Shown here piece after piece: positions 7,601 to 13,457 of a DNA stretch of 15,020 nt. The stretch is from the NCBI GenBank assembly GCA_003448685.1, contig DLXW01000354.1, positions 16,223 to 31,242 of the forward strand, read 5' to 3'. Under the pieces are notes generated by a model that made no database searches, had not been told where the DNA came from, and worked only from the letters and a program-made list of their open reading frames with translations. The position numbers and the translations under genes are program-made. Numbering within the stretch: the first letter of the stretch is position 1; each line of letters starts with the position of its first letter. The stretch is from Cyanothece sp. UBA12306. GTDB taxonomy: Bacteria > Cyanobacteriota > Cyanobacteriia > Cyanobacteriales > Microcystaceae.

Positions 7601-7896
7601 CGTTCCACATCTTGAGGATGTAATAATTGTTTCCAAGTATCAATATGGTTGGGTAATTCTTGGTCTTGATACCCTAACATTTCTTTCCAGCGAGGTGAAA
7701 TAAAAAGTTCGTTTGTTCTGAGATTCCAATCCCAAATTCCTTCATTACTTCCTTGGATGACTAATTGCCATCTTTCTTTACTTTCTTGTAATTCTTGTTG
7801 TATTTTTTGGGTCTTTTTTCGCGCTGCTTTTAGGATCGCAATTTCTTCTTGCAGTTGTTGGATAGTTTGCTCTGATGTTTGTTTTTTTTCTGACAT
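4642..7896 (-). CDS. Hybrid sensor histidine kinase with PAS-PAS-GAF-PAS-HisKA-HATPase-REC
   Basis: This soluble 1084-residue phosphorelay kinase has no membrane helix or signal peptide. In order: a coiled-coil start (about 8-42), PAS/PAC 1 (43-161), PAS/PAC 2 (162-280), GAF (about 293-453), PAS 3 (461-581), a short helical linker, HisKA with His609 in MSHELRTPLNAIL, HATPase_c with Asn727 and Asp767 (EDSGPGI) plus GTGLGLP, and a receiver domain with Asp866/Asp867, phosphoacceptor Asp910 (WMDMRMP), Thr940 and Lys962. After the receiver come about 100 residues of mostly helical sequence without a clear Hpt phospho-histidine. The GAF lacks a recognisable bilin-binding cysteine motif, so light sensing is not supported. 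The GAGAGGGGGA run just before the ATG is a good ribosome site. The signal and output partner are unknown; the stop lies 22 bases from that of nblS. Confidence 0.95.
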   Translation of the reverse strand: MSEKKQTSEQTIQQLQEEIAILKAARKKTQKIQQELQESKERWQLVIQGSNEGIWDWNLRTNELFISPRWKEMLGYQDQELPNHIDTWKQLLHPQDVERVMTAVQSHLDGKTKHYNIEFRLRCQDDSYKWILSKGQALWDQTGKAIRMVGSHSDISGRKEEQILLRSLIDCIPDLIFCKDVQGIYKICNNAFETFVGKTSQNIIGKTDFELFPPEEALFFREHDRLMIEKKQPHRNEEWITYPDGSRRLLDTLKTPFCCPDGNLMGVIGISRDITDRKQKENTVKKQAKRDSLLSSIARQLIDQDFNTAVNFTLEALGHFTDGDRGYIIRYSPGQRFWNMTHEWCNYNIPSTLEQSQNIPVEYLPWFSRQLLHGHPVRVNSLQDLPSQAMAERVVFKNSLNPTLVVVPMVAAGQTVGYLGFDGKPTKNWTQEEVNLLKLVGEFMAIAQARSQAEDDRRESEARFAGILDNANEAIISINEQQNITLFNHAAEQIFGYQASEVLGQPFSLLIPHRFQDNHQQHIEDFSKCPETARQMGLRRPVFGRHQDGQEFLAEVSISKIQLKGRQLFTAIVRDITQRKQAEEALKQAKEAADAANRAKSEFLASMSHELRTPLNAILGFTQVMQRDRTLNQEQQQNIAIISRSGEHLLELINDILEMSKIEAGRTTFHGNSFDLYRLLDNLEAMLRLKVQEKGLQLIFEKTSDVPQYIETDEGKLRQVLINLLGNAIKFTEEGGVTLRVKSESEVTKSEVIRESQGIVITFEVEDSGPGIAPEELDQLFAAFGQTETGRQASEGTGLGLPISSKFVELMGGEINVSSVLGQGSLFSFTIKAQLTNSKAIKNTKPIKKVTGLSPGQPKYRILAVDDRVESRLLLVKLLSSMGFEVRQASNGQEAIEIWEAWEPHLIWMDMRMPVIDGYKATQRIKATTKGQATVIIALTASAFEEERNMVLSAGCDDFMRKPFREEILWQKISEHLGVSYIYDYVGNLEQTAIHGVTEENNHNSHNVSQILSQMPLEWIGQLHQAAIECSDDGILELITQIPRESEPLAIVLRDWANDFFFEQILELTQQFLVLIKEEEQPFG

Positions 7897-7999
7897 TTCC
7901 CCCTCTCTCAGTCTTCACTATCAATTTAGATAATTAACAGCTTAACCTATTGCCTACTAGGAGCAACAGATTGTCTAAGTAACCCAAATTCACCCTGTC

Positions 8000-8575
8000 T
8001 TACCAAACTATGGCTAAATCCAATCTAAATTGAGGCAGAATATTTTCTCCTAATAGGAATTGAGGAGAAGTTAAAATTTCTTTTTTTTGTCCTTGACGAT
8101 AGATTTCGACGGTTTGAGCTTGGCGATTGATTAACCACCCTAATTTTACGCCATTATTTTGATATTCTTCCATCTTTTTTTGAGCTTTTATTAACGAGTC
8201 ACTTCGGGACATTAACTCTAGAACAAAGTCGGGAACAATGGGGGGAAATTTCTCTCGTTCTTCCTTTGATAGTTTCAACCAGCGATTTAATTCAATCCAC
8301 GCTACATCAGGAGAAAGATTTGAGCCATTGGTCAGCTTAAAACAAGTTGAAGAATCAAAAATTTTGCCTAATTTATATTGGCGATTCCAGATAACAAATT
8401 CGGCATTAATTTCTGAATTTATGTTCCCTGTTTCTCCCCCGGTAGGCGACATAATAATTAATTCCCCTTGGGCAGTTTTTTCTAATTTGACATCAGGATT
8501 TTGACGACAAAGTTGATAAAACTGTTCATCTGTGATCTTACCAATCGTATTTAAGTCAATGGTATAGGTCATCAT
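8000..8575 (-). CDS. Uma2 family (DUF820) PD-(D/E)XK nuclease-like protein
   Basis: This 191-residue protein belongs to the Uma2/DUF820 family, which is greatly expanded in cyanobacteria and has a restriction-endonuclease-like fold. Visible landmarks are the LIIMSPTGGETGNIN segment (39-53), SPDVAWI with Asp90, DFVLELMSRSDSL with Glu120, and GVKLGWLIN in the last third. These fit the fold's acidic active-site positions, but the residue two after Glu120 is Met where many members have Arg or Lys, so activity is uncertain. The biological role of the family is unknown. The start is the first of two adjacent ATG codons. An AAGGAG lies upstream, but about 17 bases from the ATG, which is too far for ordinary use. 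It is monocistronic, on the same strand as the hybrid kinase gene and 103 bases before it. Confidence 0.93.
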   Translation of the reverse strand: MMTYTIDLNTIGKITDEQFYQLCRQNPDVKLEKTAQGELIIMSPTGGETGNINSEINAEFVIWNRQYKLGKIFDSSTCFKLTNGSNLSPDVAWIELNRWLKLSKEEREKFPPIVPDFVLELMSRSDSLIKAQKKMEEYQNNGVKLGWLINRQAQTVEIYRQGQKKEILTSPQFLLGENILPQFRLDLAIVW

Positions 8576-8804
8576 TTGATGGATAAGATTAACTCCTTAA
8601 CGAATATTTTAGGGTAATTTACTGACTAATTACTCCATTTTATCAATCCCTTTATATTTCTTGATAAAAAATCCAACTTACCATTAGAGTTTCCTGAGAA
8701 TTAATCATATTTTTAAAAAACAAAATTAAAGCCTGTGATATTTTCTTGTGAGCAATAATGGTGATTAAAATTTCTCTTTCTCTGGTTTAAATCCTAGACT
8801 TATC

Positions 8805-9884
8805 TTATTTTTGGGATTTTTTCTTTAGACTATGTAAGGTTACTATGATTAGGGTTATTACTGTAATTGGAATCACGAATAGTAACATAACATTGCTAAA
8901 TATAGGTAAACTGTCGTGTTCTGTGGAACGCAAAATTAAATAGGTAGTATAGGCAATGTAATAACTAATAAAAAGAAATCCTTCCCAACGATTAATGATA
9001 TTGCCTGTAAAAAAAATTGGTAAACAAGCAATGGCAATAGCAATCATCACTGGTAAATCAAATCCAATTGCTGCATTTTCTACAGGAATTCCGTTGGGAG
9101 CAAAAATGCTCGATATGGCTAATACTGCCAAAATATTAAATATATTACTGCCAATAACATTACCAACAGCAATATCTCGTTCACCTTTTAAAGTTGCTAT
9201 AATTGAAGTGGCTAATTCCGGTAAAGAAGTTCCTGCAGCAACAATAGTCAATCCGATCACTAATTCACTCACTCCAATAGTCCGCGCAATGCTAATGGAA
9301 CTTAGAACTAACCAACGAGAACCCAGAACTAATAGTCCGGTTCCTCCTAAGATTAATCCTATGTTATTGACCCATTGCAATTTTGATAAACCAATGACCG
9401 ATTCAGATCCGGCTTCTTTGTTTTGGTTATCTTGTTTTGAACCTTGATAAATTAAAAATCCAGTATAAATAATACCACCTAGCAACAGTACAATGCCATC
9501 AGAGCGACTAATCAAGCCATCAATTCCAAAAAATAGGGTCAGGCAAGAAATACCAATCATAATGGGTACATCAAGACGAATCAACTGTTGATCAACCATT
9601 AAAGGCATGGCTAAGGCAGATAACCCTAAAATCACTAAGACATTGAAAATATTGCTACCTATGACATTCCCTAGTGCGATACCAGCTTTTCCGGCAAAAC
9701 TTGATTGAATTGCCACGGCCATCTCTGGTGAACTTGTCCCGTAGGCAACAATGGTTAGTCCAATCACCAAAGGGGAAACTCCTAAACTAACAGCCAGGTT
9801 AGAAGCTCCCTTAACTAACATTTCTGCACCAATTACTAACAGCACAAGTCCAGCTAGGAGTTGACCTAGCACCAGGAAATCCAT
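8805..9884 (-). CDS. CaCA-family Na+/Ca2+ (cation/Ca2+) exchanger, YrbG/NCX_Mj type
   Basis: This is an integral membrane antiporter that exchanges Ca2+ (or a similar cation) for Na+ or H+. It shows the two inverted alpha repeats that form the ion site. Numbered from the ATG at 9884, alpha-1 is GLTIVAYGTSSPEMA with Glu54, then GNVIGSNIFN with Asn78. Alpha-2 is GLTIVAAGTSLPELA with Glu223, then GNVIGSNIFN with Asn247. Glu54 and Glu223 correspond to the Ca2+-binding glutamates of NCX_Mj (Glu54, Glu213). A hydrophilic loop (about 148-165, KQDNQNKEAGSES) separates the halves. At 359 residues it is a little longer than E. coli YrbG. A GTG at 9893 would add three residues; I prefer the ATG because bacterial homologues usually begin right at the first helix. 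It is monocistronic. Cation specificity cannot be read from the sequence. Confidence 0.93.
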   Translation of the reverse strand: MDFLVLGQLLAGLVLLVIGAEMLVKGASNLAVSLGVSPLVIGLTIVAYGTSSPEMAVAIQSSFAGKAGIALGNVIGSNIFNVLVILGLSALAMPLMVDQQLIRLDVPIMIGISCLTLFFGIDGLISRSDGIVLLLGGIIYTGFLIYQGSKQDNQNKEAGSESVIGLSKLQWVNNIGLILGGTGLLVLGSRWLVLSSISIARTIGVSELVIGLTIVAAGTSLPELATSIIATLKGERDIAVGNVIGSNIFNILAVLAISSIFAPNGIPVENAAIGFDLPVMIAIAIACLPIFFTGNIINRWEGFLFISYYIAYTTYLILRSTEHDSLPIFSNVMLLFVIPITVITLIIVTLHSLKKKSQK

Positions 9885-9944
9885 AGGCTTCACATTCTTG
9901 ATCTGAGCAAATTAACTGACTCTAGTTACCTGTATCTTGCTTTA

Positions 9945-10010
9945 AGGTTGAGAGAATTTGCCATGTTAGCTATCGGGCCTGATTGGTAACTATTACTATG
10001 ATCTCAACCT
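9945..10010. repeat. 66-bp nested dyad symmetry element upstream of the exchanger gene
   Basis: Three pairs of complementary segments share one centre between 9977 and 9978: AGGTTGAGA (9945-9953) with TCTCAACCT (10002-10010), GTTA (9965-9968) with TAAC (9987-9990), and the inner near-palindrome ATCGGGCCTGAT (9972-9983). The segments between the outer and inner arms are not complementary. As RNA it would fold into a central hairpin closed by a second stem across an internal loop; as DNA it could be an operator or a remnant of a small repeat element. It lies 60 bases upstream of the exchanger start. A short TTTTT run follows at 10013-10017 on the plus strand. Confidence 0.6.
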
Positions 10011-10130
10011 AATTTTTCAACAGATTACGAGTTGGCCATCTACTCGACCATATCATAATCCTCTCTCTTCTACAACAGACTAGGACTTCATTATCACTTA
10101 TTGCTTATCCACCATTGACTATTGATTGTT

Positions 10131-10316
10131 TCAAACAGTCATTTTGATGGGAATTGATAGATTGGTTTTTGAGATTGGCAAGGGAAGATTTTTTCTAGAT
10201 ATTGAAATCTGGGCTAAATTTGGAACAGTTTGACGACAATAACAACAATACCAATAGATTTGGTTTTGATTGATATGACGGAGGATTTTGCCGGAACAAA
10301 TTGGACAATTGTTCAT
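10131..10316 (-). CDS. Small zinc-ribbon protein, function unknown
   Basis: A 61-residue protein with two CxxC knuckles, Cys4-Pro-Ile-Cys7 and Cys24-Cys-Tyr-Cys27, spaced as in a zinc ribbon. Between them is the basic/aromatic stretch RHINQNQIYWYC, which resembles small cyanobacterial proteins annotated only as hypothetical. After the second knuckle the chain is basic and Ile/Pro-rich (about 34-61), without a recognisable domain, so this may be a stand-alone zinc ribbon that contacts nucleic acid or another protein. No good Shine-Dalgarno is visible before the ATG, and the gene has no same-strand neighbour closer than the exchanger gene, 246 bases downstream. The metal site is well supported; the role is unknown. 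Confidence 0.75.
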   Translation of the reverse strand: MNNCPICSGKILRHINQNQIYWYCCYCRQTVPNLAQISISRKNLPLPISKTNLSIPIKMTV

Positions 10317-10624
10317 ATTATTTTAGTCAAATGTTTCTTGATTAAAATTTCAATTTATTAGGAAAGAATTTATTAAATAAAGGCCAATGCTAAAAAGGAA
10401 TATGTTAATAAAAAAAGCTTTAGATCAATTCTAAACTAATTACCTATGATGTCTTGAGTGAGATAGCTTGGCAGACAAATTAATCCTATGCCTTAGCTAG
10501 GTTAAATAAAAGTTAAATTATTGATTAAGAGTTGTAAATTTTGCTGATTGTATTGAACAAAACGCAGACAACTCTATAATAAATACATTATGGATAGAAT
10601 AGAAGTATCCTTTAATACAAAATC
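10317..10624. other. Divergent intergenic region between the zinc-ribbon and LOG genes
   Basis: This AT-rich stretch must hold the leaders of two divergent genes. It contains the LOG promoter (10553-10580) and an imperfect hairpin, TAGCTTGGCA (10464-10473) with TGCCTTAGCTA (10489-10499), which pairs 5 plus 4 bases around a small internal mismatch and has no T run after it. No promoter could be assigned to the zinc-ribbon gene. A ten-codon ORF at 10402-10434 behind AAAAAGGAA was judged to be chance. Confidence 0.6.
10553..10580 (+). promoter_or_regulatory. Sigma-70-type promoter for the LOG-lgt unit
   Basis: The -35 hexamer TTGAAC (10553-10558) and a perfect -10 TATAAT (10575-10580) are separated by 16 bases. 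Transcription would begin near 10587, giving a leader of about 38 bases before the ATG at 10625. It is the best promoter match I saw in the window. Confidence 0.65.
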
Positions 10625-11689
10625 ATGACTTTATCGAAAAATAATCTAGAGTATTCCTTAGCTGAGGAGTTAGGGGAGTTAATCGAACAATTGCCAGAGC
10701 ATCGATATGGGAAACTAATTGAACGAGGATTATCAGTTTTACTAAGAATAGCTGGAGAAGAAATTGATCGCCTGGACTGGAAAATTTTAACCACAGCTTT
10801 AGAAGACTTAGAAAAGGGGTTTCAGACTTTTTATCATTATCGCCACATCCGCAAGGTAACTATTTTTGGTTCATCTCGTCTTTCTCCCCAAAGTTCAGAA
10901 TATCGCCTCGCCGTTGAATTTGCTCGAGCTATTACCCAATTTGGTTTTATGGTGCTTACTGGTGCAGGAGGAGGTATCATGCAAGCAGGAAACGAAGGAG
11001 CAGGAAGAGAACATTCCTTTGGTCTGAATATTCAATTACCCTTTGAGCAAGATAGTAACCCATTTATTACTGGGGATACTAAATTAATCAATTTTAAATA
11101 CTTTTTCACGAGAAAATTGTTCTTTTTACGAGAAAGTGACGCAGTGGCTTTATTTGCGGGAGGATTTGGCACTCAAGATGAAGCTTTTGAAACCCTTACC
11201 CTGTGTCAAACTGGACGTTATGGCCCTTGTCCTTTGGTGTTAATTGATGAACCTGGAGGAGATTATTGGAAAACTTGGAATGAGCATAATTATCATAATT
11301 TATTGTCACGGGGATTAATTAGTAAAGAAGATTTTAGTCTTTATACTATTACTGATAGTTTAGCCCAAGCTTGTAATGTAATTCGTAATTTTTATTGTGT
11401 TTATCATTCTAGCCGTTATGTAGGAGATTTGTTTGTCATGCGTCTTAATTTAGAACTTTCTGATGAACAAGTAGAACAACTAAATGAACAATATGCTGAT
11501 ATTCTAGTTAAGGGTAAAATTGAAAAAAGTGGCGCATTACCTCGGGAAAAAGGAGATGAAACTGAAGCTTTACCTCGTTTGATTTTCCATTTTAATCAAC
11601 GAAATTTAGGACGCTTATACGAAATGATTAATCAAATTAATCAGTTTGGCTCTTGTGTCTTGGTTGAACCTCATCCAGAATGGAAGTAA
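10625..11689 (+). CDS. LOG family protein (TIGR00730-type Rossmann fold), long form
   Basis: This protein belongs to the LOG/lysine-decarboxylase-like fold family, whose characterised members hydrolyse nucleoside 5'-monophosphates to a base and ribose 5-phosphate (cytokinin-activating enzymes, PpnN). It is 354 residues long, against about 190 for minimal LOG proteins. An N-terminal helical region (1-75) precedes the core, which starts at KVTIFGSSR (77-85). The phosphate-binding GAGGGIMQAGNEGA (113-126) and the catalytic-type GGFGTQDE (179-186, Glu186) are both present, with Arg-rich FTRKLFFLRESD between them. The usual Pro-Gly-Gly of the second motif is Ala178-Gly-Gly here. About 100 C-terminal residues extend past the core. 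It heads a likely operon with lgt, whose start is 34 bases downstream with no terminator between. The substrate is unproven. Confidence 0.9.
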   Translation: MTLSKNNLEYSLAEELGELIEQLPEHRYGKLIERGLSVLLRIAGEEIDRLDWKILTTALEDLEKGFQTFYHYRHIRKVTIFGSSRLSPQSSEYRLAVEFARAITQFGFMVLTGAGGGIMQAGNEGAGREHSFGLNIQLPFEQDSNPFITGDTKLINFKYFFTRKLFFLRESDAVALFAGGFGTQDEAFETLTLCQTGRYGPCPLVLIDEPGGDYWKTWNEHNYHNLLSRGLISKEDFSLYTITDSLAQACNVIRNFYCVYHSSRYVGDLFVMRLNLELSDEQVEQLNEQYADILVKGKIEKSGALPREKGDETEALPRLIFHFNQRNLGRLYEMINQINQFGSCVLVEPHPEWK

Positions 11690-11723
11690 GATATGAATTA
11701 TGAATAATCTAGGCGAGGAGTTT

Positions 11724-12563
11724 ATGTTTTTGTTGGGGTTTCAATTTCAATCCCCCGGACCTGTTGTCTTTGAGATAGGCCCTTTGGTAATTCGTTGGTA
11801 CGGTTTATTGATTTCTTCGGCCGTATTAATTGGAGTTACTTTATCTCAATGGTTGGCTAAAAAACGTCAGGTAAATCCTGATTTAGTGGCTGATTTGACT
11901 ATTTGGCTAGTCATTGCTGCTATTCCTTGTGCTAGGCTGTATTATGTGATTTTTGAATGGCAAGAATATAGTCAAAATCCAGGGGATATTCTAGCTATTT
12001 GGAAAGGAGGAATTGCTATTCATGGAGCGATTTTGGGTGGAACCTTAGCGGCCATTATTTTTGCTCGTCTTAATCAGGTTTCTGTGTGGCAATTAGCGGA
12101 TTTGATTGTTCCCTCTTTGGCATTAGGACAGGCGATCGGAAGATGGGGTAACTTCTTTAATTCAGAAGCTTTTGGCGCACCAACTAATTTACCGTGGAAA
12201 CTTTATATTCCTGTTAGTCGCCGCCCTTTTAATTATATTGATCAAGAATATTTTCATCCAACTTTTTTGTATGAATCTATTTGGAATATTTTAGTTTTTG
12301 TTTTATTATTGAGTATATTCTTTTGGGGATTAAAACACTATAATCGCCTTAAAGTAGGCACTTTATCTTTAGTTTATTTAATTGCCTATAGTTGCGGAAG
12401 ATTTTGGATAGAAGGGTTACGCACAGACAGTTTAATGCTAGGTCCTTTGAGAATAGCACAGGTAATTAGTCTGGTGCTGATAGCTTTAGGAATTTGGGGA
12501 TTAATTTGGCTTTATAGAGTTAAGCGATCTCTACCCGATGTAATGCCTAATTCAGCCAAGTAA
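11724..12563 (+). CDS. lgt: Prolipoprotein diacylglyceryl transferase Lgt
   Basis: Lgt transfers diacylglycerol from phosphatidylglycerol to the lipobox cysteine of prolipoproteins, the first step of lipoprotein maturation in the cytoplasmic membrane. The 279-residue protein shows the family signature [13 protein letters not shown]. Arg140 and Glu148 correspond to E. coli Arg143 and Glu151, His100 (AIHGAILGG) to His103, and Arg233 (EGLRTDSL) to Arg239. Several membrane helices cover most of the chain. I chose the ATG at 11724 because GAGGAG lies just before it and family members begin close to this FQFxSPGP segment; an in-frame ATG at 11700 would add eight polar residues (MNNLGEEF). It is probably co-transcribed with the LOG gene upstream. 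The reason for that pairing is not evident. Confidence 0.95.
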   Translation: MFLLGFQFQSPGPVVFEIGPLVIRWYGLLISSAVLIGVTLSQWLAKKRQVNPDLVADLTIWLVIAAIPCARLYYVIFEWQEYSQNPGDILAIWKGGIAIHGAILGGTLAAIIFARLNQVSVWQLADLIVPSLALGQAIGRWGNFFNSEAFGAPTNLPWKLYIPVSRRPFNYIDQEYFHPTFLYESIWNILVFVLLLSIFFWGLKHYNRLKVGTLSLVYLIAYSCGRFWIEGLRTDSLMLGPLRIAQVISLVLIALGIWGLIWLYRVKRSLPDVMPNSAK

Positions 12564-12574
12564 CTAGATTATTT

Positions 12575-12588
12575 TAATGATAATCATT
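12575..12588. promoter_or_regulatory. Fur-box-like iron operator
   Basis: TAATGATAATCATT matches 14 consecutive bases (positions 3 to 16) of the classical 19-base Fur box GATAATGATAATCATTATC. It contains a perfect dyad, AATGAT-A-ATCATT (12576-12588). It overlaps the -35 region of the predicted promoter for the DUF4079 gene, as a repressor site would. Cyanobacterial FurA recognises similar AT-rich iron boxes. An AT-rich genome will produce some chance matches. Confidence 0.5.
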
Positions 12589-12616
12589 GATTTCTCAACA
12601 TTTTCTCAGCTAAAAT
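12587..12616 (+). promoter_or_regulatory. Candidate promoter for the DUF4079 gene
   Basis: TTGATT (12587-12592) and TAAAAT (12611-12616) lie 18 bases apart and would give a leader of about 50 bases. The -35 shares two bases with the Fur-like palindrome. The hexamers are imperfect, and AT-rich DNA gives many such matches. Confidence 0.4.
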
Positions 12617-12675
12617 TAATTATTACTGACTATCCTAAATTAATCTAAAATTAGACTAAAGAGGTTTGATAAGCA

Positions 12676-13332
12676 ATGAAACCCGTTGATTTTTTACTAA
12701 TTATTCATCCAGTAATTGCTGTTGTTGTAGTTTTCCCTTTGATTGGTATTGTCTCTTATTTTGCTTGGCAAACTCGTCAAAGACGCTTACAAAATGCCCA
12801 GGGAACTAAAAGCAAGATTCCTCCAATAGTGGGACGAGAACACGTTGAAATAGGACGTTGGTTGTCCAATGCAGTTGTTGGCGTTACCTTAGTAGGGTTG
12901 GCTCGTCCTATCGGCGAAAATATTCTTAAAAAACAGTTATTATCTGAAAATTTATTATTAGTTATTTTTATTTTATTTATGTTTATTTTAACTATTACTT
13001 CCTTAGTAATTCTGCATCGAACTAGACAAAAACATTGGCGAGGTATTTTTGCAACTTTAACCGGAATGGGCTTGGTAATTTTAGGTTTTCAAGATGGGGT
13101 TTTTAGGAGGGGTAATGAATGGTATATATCCCATTTTTATTACGGTATTTTAGCAGCTCTACTCATGGTTTTTTCCCTGGCAATTATTGAAGATATTTAT
13201 CAAGATAGAAAGAACCTTTGGCGCAATATACACATTATTTTGAATTGTGTTGCTCTATTATTATTTATGGGACAAGGAATAACAGGAACCAGAGACTTAT
13301 TAGAAATCGGTAAATATAAATTAGGAGGGTAA
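12676..13332 (+). CDS. DUF4079 family membrane protein
   Basis: This 218-residue protein has about six hydrophobic helices (TM1 about 6-31, the last about 185-205). It fits DUF4079, a family found mainly in cyanobacteria and plastid-bearing organisms without an assigned function. Recognisable blocks are IIHPV near the start, GREHVEIGRWLS (53-64), SHFYYGI and the C-terminal NIHIILNCVALLLFMGQGITGTRDLL. Histidines His11, His56, His153 and His186 lie in or at the ends of helices, a layout like b561-type membrane haem proteins; haem binding is my inference. The ATG is preceded by GAGG at about ten bases. The gene has its own predicted promoter with a Fur-like site, so iron-dependent expression is plausible. 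It is not obviously in an operon with lgt (112 bases apart) or the M16 gene (125 bases). Confidence 0.88.
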   Translation: MKPVDFLLIIHPVIAVVVVFPLIGIVSYFAWQTRQRRLQNAQGTKSKIPPIVGREHVEIGRWLSNAVVGVTLVGLARPIGENILKKQLLSENLLLVIFILFMFILTITSLVILHRTRQKHWRGIFATLTGMGLVILGFQDGVFRRGNEWYISHFYYGILAALLMVFSLAIIEDIYQDRKNLWRNIHIILNCVALLLFMGQGITGTRDLLEIGKYKLGG

Positions 13333-13457
13333 TTAACCAAGTCTGCAAGTTCAGAAGTTGAGAAGTAGTTTTTATAAAGGTAATCCAATGGCAGCAAGTT
13401 GATGAATGAGTAGATTAATATAAAACAGGTGAATCAAAAATATTACTGAAACTATTT

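Noticed and set aside
8576..8804. Gene or terminator between the Uma2 and exchanger genes
   Set aside because: AT-rich with many stops on both strands; a 6-base AAATCC/GGATTT pairing lacks a T run.
8995..9447. 150-codon plus-strand open frame opposite the exchanger gene
   Set aside because: It lies wholly antisense to a well-supported exchanger gene. Its translation has no domain or coherent membrane pattern of its own and is best explained as a mirror of the hydrophobic codons.
10402..10434. Ten-codon ORF behind AAAAAGGAA, a good-looking ribosome site
   Set aside because: Too short to judge and AT-rich by chance. It is not positioned as a leader peptide of the LOG gene, because the predicted promoter lies downstream of it.
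13333..13457. Promoter for the M16 gene
   Set aside because: TTGATG and TATAAA near 13399-13424 are only 14 bases apart, too close for a standard promoter.
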